DNA of 22,974 bases from Pseudovibrio sp. JCM 19062 (GCA_001310715.1 BAXV01000056.1:1-22974); one strand, 5' to 3'. Numbered from the stretch's first letter, positions 1 through 8,505 are shown. Made by a program: numbers and translations. Notes: generated by a model from the sequence alone, not told the origin.

Positions 1-807
1 CGCGGCAAGGCTGATGCCGTGCCCACCAAAGGGCGCGCCCAGAACCGACCCAACGCCGGTCCAGCTGAAAAGCGGGCCCGGAGTCGGCTGGTACCCAAAG
101 CTGCGCAGGATCGAAACACCTGGAATATTCTGGGAGGCCATGGTCACGATATAGATCGGAATTCCGATCCCGATCAACGCGGCAGGAGAAAACTCCGGCA
201 TCACAAACACTGGCGCCTGCACCAGCTCAAGCGAGCTCACGCTTGATGTATCGGCATGAAAATAAAGCACAACCAGAAATGCCAGCAAGGCCGCAGGAAC
301 CGCGAGCAGCTTGTTGAGCTGACCAGCAACGAACCATGCCAGCACCACAGGCAAAGCAAGCGCCGGGATCTCTGCGACAGCTTCAAATGGCACCAGACAC
401 AAGGGCAGGCTCACCCCTGCGAGCATGGCTTGTGCCAGTGGAACAGGGATCATGCCGACAATGCGGCCCAGAGGTTTCCAAAGACCGGTGATCACCACAA
501 GCACGCCAGCAAACACGAAAGCACCAACCGCCGCCGCAAACCCGCCCTCGGGAACGCCCGAGGTTGCCAGCAGCGCGGCACTGGGTGTGGACCAGGCAAC
601 CGATATTGGAATGCGCTTCCAAAGGCTGAAGCCAATGCCGCAAAGCCCCATGGCAACGGAAAGCGCCATTAAGCCGGAGGTAGCTTGTGCTGCGGTGGCG
701 CCGACACCGCTCAAGCCATGTAAAACGATTGCAAAAGAACTGGCAAAACCGACAAATGCAGAAAGAATGCCAGCGCTGGAGGCACTAGCGGAAAACGAGG
801 AATTCAT
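1..807 (-). CDS. benE: BenE family benzoate/H+ symporter (3' part cut by window edge)
   Basis: Integral inner-membrane transporter of the BenE family, which imports benzoate or related aromatic acids with protons. The minus strand is open from an ATG at 807-805 to the left edge, giving 269 codons of a protein that usually has about 390-400 residues, so the C-terminal third is missing. The translation is almost entirely hydrophobic helices. It contains the family-like segments GLSGVGATAAQATSGL, RIPISVAWSTPSAALLA (about residues 66-82) and SQNIPGVSILRSFGYQP followed by GAPFGGHGI near the cut end. An AGGG lies about six bases before the ATG. No frameshift is seen in the visible part. A tiny membrane ORF lies 33 bases upstream on the same strand. 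The substrate is assigned by family only; no benzoate catabolic genes are in the window. Confidence 0.87.
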   Translation of the reverse strand, partial: MNSSFSASASSAGILSAFVGFASSFAIVLHGLSGVGATAAQATSGLMALSVAMGLCGIGFSLWKRIPISVAWSTPSAALLATSGVPEGGFAAAVGAFVFAGVLVVITGLWKPLGRIVGMIPVPLAQAMLAGVSLPLCLVPFEAVAEIPALALPVVLAWFVAGQLNKLLAVPAALLAFLVVLYFHADTSSVSSLELVQAPVFVMPEFSPAALIGIGIPIYIVTMASQNIPGVSILRSFGYQPTPGPLFSWTGVGSVLGAPFGGHGISLAA

Positions 808-840
808 TGAGGCCCTGTCACAAGCGTTGGCGTGAACCAC

Positions 841-957
841 TCAAAGTTTGGGGAACAGAGAAGTCACGAGAGGCGCGAGGAAATACACGTACAATGCTAA
901 CAGCAGCGACGCGAGGAACAAGCCTTCAACAACCAAAAATATTTGAAATTTGCTCAA
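841..957 (-). CDS. possible 38-aa single-helix membrane peptide
   Basis: A short reading frame on the benE strand encodes 38 residues beginning [20 protein letters not shown] and ending with a LFPKL tail, which would form one transmembrane helix. The only start directly in this frame is TTG at 957-955. That TTG follows a TAG stop (960-958) in the same frame. Six codons before the TAG is an ATG (978-976) with AAAGGG immediately upstream. Because single-base losses are common in this window, one lost base could also join the frame to a GTG at about 974. I do not recognise the family. It could be a small transporter-associated peptide co-transcribed with benE, or a chance frame; hydrophobicity and context are the only support. 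Confidence 0.3.
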   Translation of the reverse strand: MSKFQIFLVVEGLFLASLLLALYVYFLAPLVTSLFPKL

Positions 958-1098
958 CTAATGCGTGTGTGCACTCATCCCTTTGAATACACGCAGGTTT
1001 TCTTCCAGCCAAATTATCGGGAGAGGTTTTTCAATGTTTACCGCTCAAGACAGCCTGATAGGCTCTGTCCATCTCTGACAGCATCACGGGTTGGCCTC

Positions 1099-2092
1099 AT
1101 GTTCTCGCTTGATGACCGGCGCAGAATTCTTGTGACAGGAGGCTCCGGCTTTCTCGGTTCCTATCTGTGCGAGACCCTTTTAAGGGCAGGGCATGAAGTG
1201 CTGTGTCTGGATAACTTCTTCACTGGCGCACGCATCAATGTGGAACACCTGCTGGACCACAAACGCTTTGAGCTGCTGCGCATGATGTGTGTCAGCCGCT
1301 ATTTGTGGAGATAGACGAGATTTATAATCTGGCCTGTCCGGCCTCTCCCATTCACTACCGTTTTGATCCAGTGCAGACCACCAAGACCAACGTACTTGGT
1401 GCCATCAACATGCTTGGGCTGGCGAAGCGTGTGAAGGCGAAAATTCTGCAGGCTTCGACCTCTGAAGTCTACGGCGACCCGCAGGTCCATCCGCAACCGG
1501 AAGAGTATTGGGGCAATGTAAACCCGATTGGGGTACGTTCCTGTTATGACGAAGGAAAACGCTGTGCGGAGACCCTGTTTTACGACTACCACCGCCAGAA
1601 CAACGTCAACATCCGGGTCATGCGGATCTTCAACACCTATGGGCCGCGCATGCATCCCAATGATGGGCGGGTCATTTCCAACTTCATCATGCAGGCACTC
1701 ATGAACAAGCCGCTCACACTTTACGGAGACGGACTGCAAACCCGCTCCTTCTGTTACCGTGATGATCTGGTGGACGGCATGATCAAACTCATGAACGCGC
1801 CCGATCACATTTCCATGCCCGTTAACATGGGCAACCCAAAGGAATTCACCATCAAAGAACTTGCAGAGCTTGTGCAGGAGCTAACCGGGTCCAAATCCCG
1901 GATCATCCGGGAACCTCTTCCTCAGGATGATCCGCTCCAGCGCAAACCGGAAATTTCCCGCGCCCGTGAACATCTGGCTGGCAGCCAAGCACAGAGCTGA
2001 GAGACGGGCTGATCAAAACCATCCAGTACTTTGAGGATCTCCTCTCAAAGCACCCACACGCAGAGACGCTGAAGCTTGTTCCGGCGGGGTAG
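1099..2092 (+). CDS. UDP-glucuronate decarboxylase-type NAD-dependent epimerase/dehydratase (two frameshifts)
   Basis: Extended short-chain dehydrogenase of the UDP-glucuronic acid decarboxylase (UXS) type, which makes UDP-xylose from UDP-glucuronate for cell-surface polysaccharide. The NAD-binding loop [10 protein letters not shown] is near residue 12. It is followed by [28 protein letters not shown], the catalytic SCYDEGKR (YxxxK), [15 protein letters not shown] and [11 protein letters not shown], all typical of UXS. The frame breaks near 1280, where one C is missing ([15 protein letters not shown] when restored). It breaks again near 1976, where one G is missing ([16 protein letters not shown] when restored). 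With both bases back the gene is 332 codons, normal for the family. The start is taken at 1099 because [13 protein letters not shown] follows directly; an upstream in-frame extension shows no similarity. It stands alone on the plus strand and converges on the SnoaL-like gene. Confidence 0.85.
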
Positions 2093-2118
2093 GGCACCTT
2101 ACGTCCCTTTTTACTGCT

Positions 2119-2136
2119 ACCAACCCCTCGGTTGGT
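2119..2136. terminator. weak hairpin between convergent genes
   Basis: ACCAACC and GGTTGGT form a 7-bp stem with a 4-base loop in the 54-base gap between the convergent UXS-like and SnoaL-like genes. There is no clean T tract on either side, so a terminator role is only suggested by position. Confidence 0.3.
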
Positions 2137-2146
2137 GGGGCCATCA

Positions 2147-3075
2147 TCAAGGCCCGTTTAGTGTAAAGTCGTCCAGACCCTTTCCCTCTTCAATGTCATA
2201 GGCAAAGCGGAAAGGATCGGGGTTAAAGTACTCGCGATAATATCGAATCTTGCCGTGAGGCACATGGAACAGACCGCCGTAAACCTGATTGTATTCCCGC
2301 CCTGTGGTCAGAATTTCCACTTCGCCGTTGAACTGGACGAACACCCATTCTGGCGACAACATCGGGTAGAATTTCAAATTGGAGGTAAAGTCCGCTTCGC
2401 CTGCATTTTCAGGCCATGTGCTGTAGTACTTGATAAGATTTTCCTTGCCCTCAACCACATCAGGAAATCCATCGGGCGCATACGGCATATCCAATACCGC
2501 CTTGTCGGACCATACATCCGCCAGGGCTTCCATGTCCTTGTTTTCAAGGGCCTTTAGAAAATTCACCACCATTGCCTGCGTCGTGCGCCGCTTTAGAAAA
2601 TCCGGTGGCTTCGCTTTGGCGTTGCCTCTGGCAATATCCAGAATATCGCGGTTGCCATTCTCGCTTTTCAGCACAAAGTGGTGTTTGAAGATGCGCCATT
2701 GATTGCTGCGTTTGTGAAGGCGGAAGTAATAGAGCCTTCTACCTCCCACAGTTTGTCACCAACAAAGAGCTGATTGAAGACAGCGCAGGATGCATGCGCA
2801 ATATCTTCCTCAAAGTGAACGCTGATATCACTCAAGGTATGGCGCACCTGATCAAAGCCCGGCAACAGTTCTGCCCAGTCCGAAAGTTGCTGCTCCCGGG
2901 TTTGTTTGTGCACCATGTCCTTAAACAGCGAACTGTAGTCGATCTCTATATGATCGCTGTAAAAGTGACCTAAAGTATCGAAGTCCGCTCGGTCAAAGCA
3001 GTTCACAACACCTTCCAGCACTGTGATTACCGCTGCGATATCCTTGGCATTTTCAAAGTCACTGGACTGGTGCAT
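2147..3075 (-). CDS. tandem SnoaL-like (NTF2-fold) domain protein (one frameshift)
   Basis: Two NTF2-like/SnoaL-like domains are fused in one protein. The first (about residues 10-125) starts DIAAVITVLEGVVNCFDRAD and contains a YSDHIEIDYSS strand, in the style of SnoaL_4 domains. The second (about residues 170-300) starts MVVNFLKALENKDMEALADV with VWSDKAVLDMPYAPDGFPDVVEGK and ends with a GKIRYYREYFNP segment characteristic of SnoaL folds. The frame breaks near 2728, where restoring one T gives VEGSIYFRLHKRSNQW and a 309-residue protein. Such folds serve as small-molecule isomerases, hydrolases or cyclases, or simply as binding domains; the substrate cannot be told. The gene starts 12 bases after the alpha/beta hydrolase on the same strand, so the two are almost certainly co-transcribed. 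Confidence 0.75.
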
Positions 3076-3087
3076 GGAAGATCCTGT

Positions 3088-3970
3088 TCAAAGGGTTGAA
3101 AGAAAATGTTCAGCGACTGCGTCAAGCGCCCGGTCAACCGGTTGGGCCTTGTCGTAGAAGTCAAACTGGGTCACCCCCTCAAACCAGAGCGTGGTTGCGC
3201 GGTCTCCCATGTGGCGTGCAAACTCCTTGGCGCCCATTGGCAGGGCTGCTGCTTCGCTGTGCACGATCAGGGTTGGCTGGTTCTGTTTCTCCGCAGTGCT
3301 CACACCATCAAACGTGAGCCACGCTTCCCAGGAAGCCAGATTGAACTTGTTATCAAACTCAGGGATCAGACCACGATCTTCATCGGTGTAATACTCCGTC
3401 TTGAACATCAGGCGGTTTCATCCACCTTGCTGGCGGCAACAATGTAGCGTGGCTTTTCGTGGGTCAGCGCATCACGGCCCAGTTTCAGCAGAGCGCTGAC
3501 ACCTTCCACACCACCGTAAACCTCTGAAACAATTTCAGGATTATGCAGATAGGGCGCTACGAGGCCAGTGAGTGTACATGCCGGTTCCCCCCTGTTGCCG
3601 CGCTCATATATCCGGCAGATTCAGAGAGGGCCAAACCGGAAATCCGGTCTGGATCAACATCCGGGCATCGACCCATAAAGTCGATGGCCGCACGAATATC
3701 GTCGGTCTTGCGGGCCGGGTCTTCCAGATACTTCGTTTTGCCCTCATGGGCAGAACGGCCCCAGCCGCGGAAGTCAAAGGCTAGTGCCGCAAAGCCGCGC
3801 AAAGCCAGTTCTGAAGCATATAGGCCGGACATCTGTTCCTTCACCGAAGTCCATGCGCCCGTGACCACAACACCGGGCAGTTTACCTGAGGCAGGTCTTT
3901 GTTTTGGAAGGTAAAGATCCCCGTGCAACACCTCGCCGTGGCACTCGAACTCCACGAGCTGAACCTCCAC
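3088..3970 (-). CDS. alpha/beta hydrolase, dienelactone-hydrolase/YcjY-like (two frameshifts)
   Basis: Cytoplasmic alpha/beta hydrolase, reconstructed to 294 residues. The N-terminal part has the strand VVVTGAW, then FAALAFDFRGWGRS and the nucleophile-elbow segment GLALSESAGYM, with Ser118 as the likely nucleophile. The frame breaks near 3563, where a restored base gives SLALVAPYLHNPEIVSEVYGG. It breaks again near 3411, where a restored base gives VDETALMFKTEYYTDEDRG. The C-terminal part has QPTLIVHSEAAALPMGA and TQFDFYDKAQPVDRALDAVAEHF, as in the YcjY/UPF0255-like hydrolase group. The expected acid and histidine cannot be fixed with confidence. The gene heads a two-gene unit with the tandem SnoaL protein and faces away from the tetR gene, so it may be controlled by that regulator. 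Its substrate is unknown. Confidence 0.78.
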
Positions 3971-4361
3971 CTTTCTCAGATTACTACTGAGTTTTTTTCC
4001 TCTCAGGCATTTGCAGATCCTTGGTTCTGTAAAGACAATCTCTTAGCAAGATCTCTCGTAGACTAGAAAAATGCCTTTAACGTGCAGCAGGGGCTTGCCC
4101 ACATCGTAAAAACGCGGCTGCTCAGACCCTACAAAATCGCTTAAACTCCTAGATGAATGGGGGTGGATCTCCGGTTCTTCAGGGCAATACTCTGATTGTA
4201 CTTTAGATCATTCTAAATTATATATTATCCTTGTAACCACTCATGCCCAACACGCTATGTTGCGAAAAAGAAGCCCGAGATAAGCTCAAATATGAACAGG
4301 CACATTTGTAATAATATTTATTTACTAGACGACCGGTCTATTTTAATTTAAAACACCTCAC
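3971..4361. promoter_or_regulatory. divergent intergenic region between hydrolase and tetR genes
   Basis: A 391-base region without a credible gene separates the divergent hydrolase and tetR genes. It is AT-rich in the half next to tetR. The only clear element is the palindrome at 4326-4340, listed separately. No RNA gene or further ORF is seen. Confidence 0.5.
4326..4340. promoter_or_regulatory. candidate TetR-family operator
   Basis: TAGAC and GTCTA flank GACCG, giving a 15-base inverted repeat that contains the perfect 8-mer GACCGGTC. It lies 21 bases before the tetR ATG in the divergent promoter region. TAGAC...GTCTA palindromes are typical of operators bound by NemR/YxaF-like TetR proteins, so autoregulation and control of the divergent hydrolase are likely. 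This is inference from position and motif. Confidence 0.6.
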
Positions 4362-4975
4362 ATGAAGAAAAGTGAAGCCACAAGACAACACATCTTAGAA
4401 ACCGGTCGCAAGCTGATTGCAGAGCAGGGTTTTTCAAGCATGGGCCTGAGCCTGCTGCTGAAAACAGCGGGCGTTCCGAAGGGCTCATTCTATCATTACT
4501 TTGAATCCAAAGAGCATTTTGCTGCGTTCTGGTCCAGCAATACATTGACGAGTACATGGCAACTCTGGACGCGCTGCTTGAGCCGGGTGAGCTGACCTAT
4601 CGTGAAAAGCTGTTCAGCTACTGGAGCCGCTGGAAGACGACCCAACATGCCGAGGACACCTCCAAGCACTGCCTGATCGTGAAACTGAGCGCGGAAATCG
4701 CTGATAGCTCTGAAGATATCAGGGAGCTGATGGCACAGTTGGCCAATAAGGTGGAGACAAAGCTGGGGGATATCATTCAAGCTGGCATTCAGGATGGATC
4801 AATCGCAGCAGGCGTCGATCCTAAAGTGACTGCTCAATTGCTCTACCAAATGTGGCTGGGGGCCAGCCTCATTGGCAAGCTGACACGAGAAAAGAAACCG
4901 TTCTATCGGGCACTGGAATTCACGGAAATTCTGTTGCCTGCAGCACAAACCAAAGTACAGGGCACAAACGCCTAA
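4362..4975 (+). CDS. TetR/AcrR family transcriptional regulator (one frameshift)
   Basis: DNA-binding repressor of the TetR family, 204 residues when reconstructed. The N-terminal helix-turn-helix is complete: TRQHILETGRKLIAEQGFSSMGLSLLLKTAGVPKGSFYHYFESKEHF (residues about 7-53, written with breaks elsewhere), the pattern seen in LmrA/YxaF, AcuR and NemR-like members. The frame breaks near 4527, where restoring one base gives AALLVQQYIDEYMATLDALL. The ligand-binding C-terminal domain then continues to KVQGTNA. It is followed by a quinone/alkenal-reductase-like gene and a DJ-1-like gene on the same strand, and faces a hydrolase gene, which suggests sensing of an electrophilic small molecule. 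A palindrome directly upstream supports autoregulation. TAACCC-ATCA-GGGTTA overlaps its stop codon as a short hairpin. Confidence 0.85.
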
Positions 4976-5163
4976 CCCATCAGGGTTAAGCGGCGAAATC
5001 GCAAGGTTTCGGGCACCCCTTCCAAAAGTTCATGGCGCGGGCACTCCACCACCAGCGCCGCCTGATTCAGCCCCCTTTGTGGTGATACAAATAAGCTCGT
5101 CCATGCTGGGATGATGTCGAAAAAATAACAATACAATTACTGTCTTAAATTGAGGAAATAAAA

Positions 5164-6194
5164 ATGGCACAAACTGCAGAAGTAAACCGCCAGATCGTAT
5201 TGGCAGGGCGTCCAGTTGGCGCACCAACCGCCAATGACTTCCGTCTTCAGGAAGCCCCGATCCCGACACCGGGTGAAGGCGAAATGTTGCTGCGTCAGGT
5301 TTACCTGTCTCTGGACCATACATGCGTGGCCGCATGAGCGAGTCCAAGTCCTACGCTGATCCGGTCAACATTGGCGACCCTATGGTCGGCGGAACTGTTT
5401 CCGTTGTTGTGAAATCCAACCTGAAGCACTTCAGCGAAGGCGACTGGGTTGTGAGTCAGGGTGGTTGGCAGGATTACTCAATCTCCAAAGGCGACATGGT
5501 TTTCAACCTTGGTAAAGAACCAGCAATGCCGTCCTGGGCACTTGGTGTTCTTGGTATGCCAGGTTTCACAGCCTATGCTGGTCTTCTGGAAATTGGTCAG
5601 CCAAAAGCAGGTGAAACCATTGTTGTAGCAGCTGCAACAGGCCCTGTTGGCGCGACTGTTGGCCAGATCGGCAAGCTTAAAGAGTGCCGTGTTGTCGGTA
5701 TTGCCGGCGGCGCAGAAAAGTGTAAGCACGCAGTTGAGGAACTCGGCTTCGATGCATGTATCGACCGCAACTCCCCAACCTTTGTGCAGGAACTGAAAGA
5801 TGCCTGTCCAAAAGGAATTGACGTTTATTTTGAAAACGTTGGCGGTGCTGTCTTTGACGCGGTTCTTCCGCTGCTCAACCCAAATGCACGTATTCCGCTG
5901 TGTGGTCTGATCTCCCAGTACAACGCAACCAGCCTGCCAGAAGGTCCGGACCGTATGGGCGCGCTGATGGGTACTTTGCTGGTGAAGAAGATCCGCATGC
6001 AGGGCTTTATCATCTTTGATAGTTTCCCAAATCTTTACCCAAAATTCGCAGCAGACATGCAGCAGTGGATCGCAGAAGGTAAGATGAAGTATCGCGAACA
6101 GATCGTTGAGGGATTGGAGAATGCTCCGGAAGCATTCATGGGCCTTCTTGAAGGTAAGAACTTCGGCAAGCTTGTTGTAAAAGTCGCCGACTAA
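5164..6194 (+). CDS. NADP-dependent oxidoreductase, CurA/2-alkenal reductase type (one frameshift)
   Basis: Zinc-free medium-chain dehydrogenase of the leukotriene B4 12-hydroxydehydrogenase/CurA group, which reduces the C=C bond of alpha,beta-unsaturated carbonyls such as 2-alkenals or curcumin with NADPH. The N-terminus has NRQIVLAGRPVGAPTANDFR and, after repair, LSLDPYMRGRM, a hallmark of the group. The nucleotide-binding loop is AAATGPVGATVGQIGK (about residue 155). Further group markers are VDVYFENVGG-like IDVYFENVGGAVFD and CGLISQYN. The break is near 5316, where one C is missing from a CCC. The repaired length is 343 residues. AGGAA lies seven bases before the ATG. It follows the tetR gene by 188 bases and precedes a DJ-1-like gene, fitting a detoxification operon. 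Confidence 0.88.
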
Positions 6195-6225
6195 TCTCCA
6201 AACGAGAATAACAAGAACAAGACAA

Positions 6226-6251
6226 GCACCAGTGCCTGTAGGCACTGGTGC
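6226..6251. terminator. strong hairpin between the reductase and DJ-1 genes
   Basis: GCACCAGTGCC and GGCACTGGTGC form a perfect 11-bp stem with the loop TGTA, 32 bases after the reductase stop. No T tract follows, so it may be an mRNA-stabilising or partially terminating hairpin rather than a full terminator, lowering or decoupling expression of the next gene. Confidence 0.6.
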
Positions 6252-6286
6252 CAACTTACCTTATGGCCGCAGAAAGGTTGATCTCT

Positions 6287-6963
6287 ATGAAAGTGCTTAT
6301 GGTCCTCACATCCCACGACAAACTGGGAGATACAGGCGAGAAAACCGGCTTCTGGCTGGAAGAATTTGCTGCCCCTTACTACACCTTCAAAGACGCTGGT
6401 GCGACAATCACACTGGCTTCTCCTGCCGGTGGTCAGCCTCCGCTGGACCCTAAGAGCGACCTACCAGATTTCCAGACAGCGGCAACCGACCGCTTTAAAG
6501 AGGACGCGGCAGCCAACAAAGCGCTGGCAAATACTGTGAAGCTGGATAGTGTTTCCGCAGATGATTTTGACGCGATTTTCTATCCCGGTGGCCATGGCCC
6601 GCTGTGGGATCTGGTTGACAATCGCAAGTCCCTCTCCTTGATCGAGACCGCTTATTACGCAGGCAAGCCAGTCGCGTCGTCTGCCACGCTTCCGCAGCGC
6701 TGATCAATGCCAAAGCCGAGGACGGCACTCCGCTGGTCAAAGGCAAGAACGTCACTGGCTTCTCCAACTCCGAAGAAGACGCCGTTCAGCTGACTAATGT
6801 TGTGCCAGTGCTGCTGGAAGATGCTCTGCAGGAAAAGGGCGCTATCTACCAAAAGGGCCCGGACTGGGGCTCCTTCATTCTGGAAGATGACAATCTGATC
6901 TCCGGTCAGAACCCTGCTTCCTCTGAAGCTGCAGCAAATGCAATTCTGGGGCGTCTGGCCTAA
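6287..6963 (+). CDS. DJ-1/PfpI family protein, Hsp31-like (one frameshift)
   Basis: Class I glutamine-amidotransferase-fold protein of the DJ-1/PfpI superfamily, closest in layout to Hsp31-type glyoxalase III/deglycase or chaperone proteins. The start is taken at ATG 6287 because AGAAAGG lies about nine bases upstream. Early residues HDKLGDTGEKTGFWLEE supply the conserved glutamate (Glu18). AIFYPGGHGPLWDL is the usual loop before the active site. The frame breaks near 6676, where restoring one G gives KPVAVVCHASAALINA, bringing back the nucleophile elbow with Cys133-His134. The C-terminus contains GFSNSEEDAV and LISGQNPASSEAAA, and the repaired length is 225 residues. Together with the reductase upstream it suggests removal of reactive carbonyls such as methylglyoxal. 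A rho-independent terminator follows. Confidence 0.85.
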
Positions 6964-6988
6964 CACCGGCCCCGCCTCACATGAGAAC

Positions 6989-7025
6989 AACCGGTACAGA
7001 GGTCTACTCTGTGCCGGTTTTTTTT
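6989..7025 (+). terminator. rho-independent terminator after the DJ-1 gene
   Basis: AACCGGTACAGA pairs with TCTGTGCCGGTT (one G-T wobble) around a short loop and is followed by an uninterrupted run of T. It lies 26 bases after the DJ-1 stop and closes the tetR-reductase-DJ-1 unit. Confidence 0.88.
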
Positions 7026-7030
7026 ATGCC

Positions 7031-7109
7031 CGCCGAGCAAGGGGAATAACTCCCTCGGCGCAGTTTGCGTTGATATGTGCGTTGCTTTGCGCAAAAGCGC
7101 GTAAACTGC
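7031..7109. other. two consecutive inverted repeats in the gap before the toxin-antitoxin pair
   Basis: CGCCGAG (7031-7037) pairs with CTCGGCG (7054-7060). Directly after it GCAGTTT (7060-7066) pairs with AAACTGC (7103-7109), enclosing a TTGCGCAA palindrome. No ORF is supported here. The role is unknown; it could be folded RNA or regulatory DNA. Confidence 0.35.
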
Positions 7110-7214
7110 CGTCCTTATGTCGTTAGAGCCATCTCAGCCAAGCTCGCTCAGTCCAATTCTCCCTAACTCCCATTGTACTTCAGGTAGAGCAGGTTGGCCT
7201 CTTTCGCCTAAATT

Positions 7215-7257
7215 TTGACAATTGGCGCAAAATGTATAATATTATGCCAAATGGCAT
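7215..7257 (+). promoter_or_regulatory. promoter and candidate operator of the toxin-antitoxin operon
   Basis: TTGACA at 7215-7220 is a consensus -35 box. A TATAAT (7235-7240, 14-base spacer) and a TATTAT (7240-7245, 19-base spacer) are both available as -10, neither at the ideal 17. TTGGC (7222-7226) and GCCAA (7246-7250) form an inverted repeat across the promoter, and ATGCC/GGCAT (7244-7257) forms a second one. Autoregulation by the antitoxin is expected for this class of module; the exact site is inferred. Confidence 0.55.
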
Positions 7258-7290
7258 TACCCACATTTCACCTCATCAATGAGAGACATC

Positions 7291-7704
7291 ATGCCCAGCC
7301 TTCGAAAGATTGACCAACCTGTGGCACCCGGCGGACCCAGGTTCACCGAGGAAGAGGTGCATGCCATGCAGCGCGCCGTGATCAACCTGTTTGAGCGCTG
7401 GCAGCTGACTGATGAGCAGGCCACCATGTTGCTGGGAGATATCGCCAAGCGCACTTATCAACGTTGGAAGGTCAAACAGTATGGCCGTGTAAGTGTGGAC
7501 CTTGCTGCACGTCTTTCCAACCTGCTTGGCATTCACAAAGCGCTTCGGTTGTTGTTCAGCGATGCCAATCGCGGCTATGGTTGGGTGAAACGGCCCAATA
7601 CGGATTTCGGCGGTAAATCCGCGCTTGAGATCATGCTGGGCGGGCAACTGACGGATTTGATGCGCGTGCGCAGATATCTTGATGCGCAGCGAGGCAACTG
7701 GTGA
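7291..7704 (+). CDS. MbcA/ParS/Xre-type antitoxin (DUF2384)
   Basis: Antitoxin of the RES-Xre type II module, which binds its toxin and represses the shared promoter. The N-terminal Xre-like helical region is visible as INLFERWQLTDEQATMLLGDIAKRTYQRWK. The C-terminal DUF2384 part ends GKSALEIMLGGQLTDLMRVRRYLDAQRGNW, the normal toxin-binding tail. Length is about 137-141 residues, normal for the family, with no frameshift. A start four codons earlier (ATG 7279) is possible, but nothing like a ribosome site precedes it, whereas GAGAG lies just before 7291; neither is certain. Its TGA overlaps the GTG start of the RES toxin, so the two are translationally coupled. Confidence 0.88.
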   Translation: MPSLRKIDQPVAPGGPRFTEEEVHAMQRAVINLFERWQLTDEQATMLLGDIAKRTYQRWKVKQYGRVSVDLAARLSNLLGIHKALRLLFSDANRGYGWVKRPNTDFGGKSALEIMLGGQLTDLMRVRRYLDAQRGNW

Positions 7705-8426
7705 GCACATTAACTCTGGTGGAAACGGGCCTGAAAGCCCCGAGACTCATGTCAGCTGGGACAAGTACTATCGTCTGGTCAACTCGGCTACCCACCTATA
7801 GATTTGTTCGAAGACATTGCTGATCCTGCTGACTGGGAGTTGCTGGCGGCGGCAGAAAGCCGGACCAATCCGCGCCTTGCAGAAACCATTGGTAATCTGG
7901 ACCTTGTACCAGCCGAGCGCCGTGTGAATGGAACCGGTGCCTCTTACCTGATGGCTCCGTTCACCCACGCTTCTCCAGACCGTGCAGGGCGCTTTCACGA
8001 TGGCTATTTCGGCGCGTTTTATGCCGCCAAATCCTTTGAAACCGCGCTGTTCGAGACCGTGCATCATACCGGCAACTTTTACGCGGCAACGCAGGAAGCT
8101 CCGGGTTGGATAGCACAGATGCGCGAACTGGTCGGCAGCGTGGATGCGAAACTCACCGATGTGACCGATTCCCGCTTTGAAGTACTGCTTCACCCGCAAG
8201 ATTACAGTGCCTCCCAGACCTTCGCCCGCAAACTACTGGAAGACGGCGGCAATGGCATCCTGTACCCCAGTGTCAGGGACGAGGGCGCCTTTGCATCGCA
8301 GCGTTCTATCCTGACGTGGTTGCAGCCCCCGTTCAGGCACGGCACTTCAGCTATCACTGGAACGGAACCGCCATCAATATGATCAAGGACCTAACCTCCG
8401 GCGAAGTCTTCGAGATTGCGGAGTAA
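7701..8426 (+). CDS. RES domain toxin of type II toxin-antitoxin (three frameshifts)
   Basis: RES-domain toxin; characterised members degrade NAD+. The reconstructed 242-residue protein begins with GTG overlapping the antitoxin stop (GTGA). Three single-base losses break it: near 7730 (restored VETGPESPETHVSWDKYYRL), near 7787 (restored VNSAYPPIDLFEDIADP) and near 8287 (restored LCIAAFYPDVVAAPVQARHF or with G/A before it). Family landmarks are complete: DPADWELLAAAESRTNPRL, GNLDLVPAERRVNGTGASY, MAPFTHASPDRAGRFHDGYF and GAFYAAKSFETALFETVHH, containing the conserved Arg, Tyr and Glu positions of the fold. The C-terminus is YHWNGTAINM...FEIAE. If the frameshifts were real the toxin would be dead beside an intact antitoxin. 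The pair is probably a self-contained accessory module. Confidence 0.85.
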
Positions 8427-8505
8427 GAAGCTGCCCGCTGTTTGTCATGGATGGCCCGTTGCCACCAGCCCTGCAGCACACAGCCAGCTAGTTCCACATA
8501 CAAAA

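Noticed and set aside
19..835. Overlapping plus-strand open frames rich in Arg, His, Pro and Gln
   Set aside because: They are shadows of the BenE gene on the minus strand, which runs off the left edge and has clear transporter motifs.
5478..6254. 258-residue minus-strand open frame opposite the reductase gene
   Set aside because: Cys/Trp/Phe-rich composition typical of an antisense shadow; the plus strand has complete family motifs.
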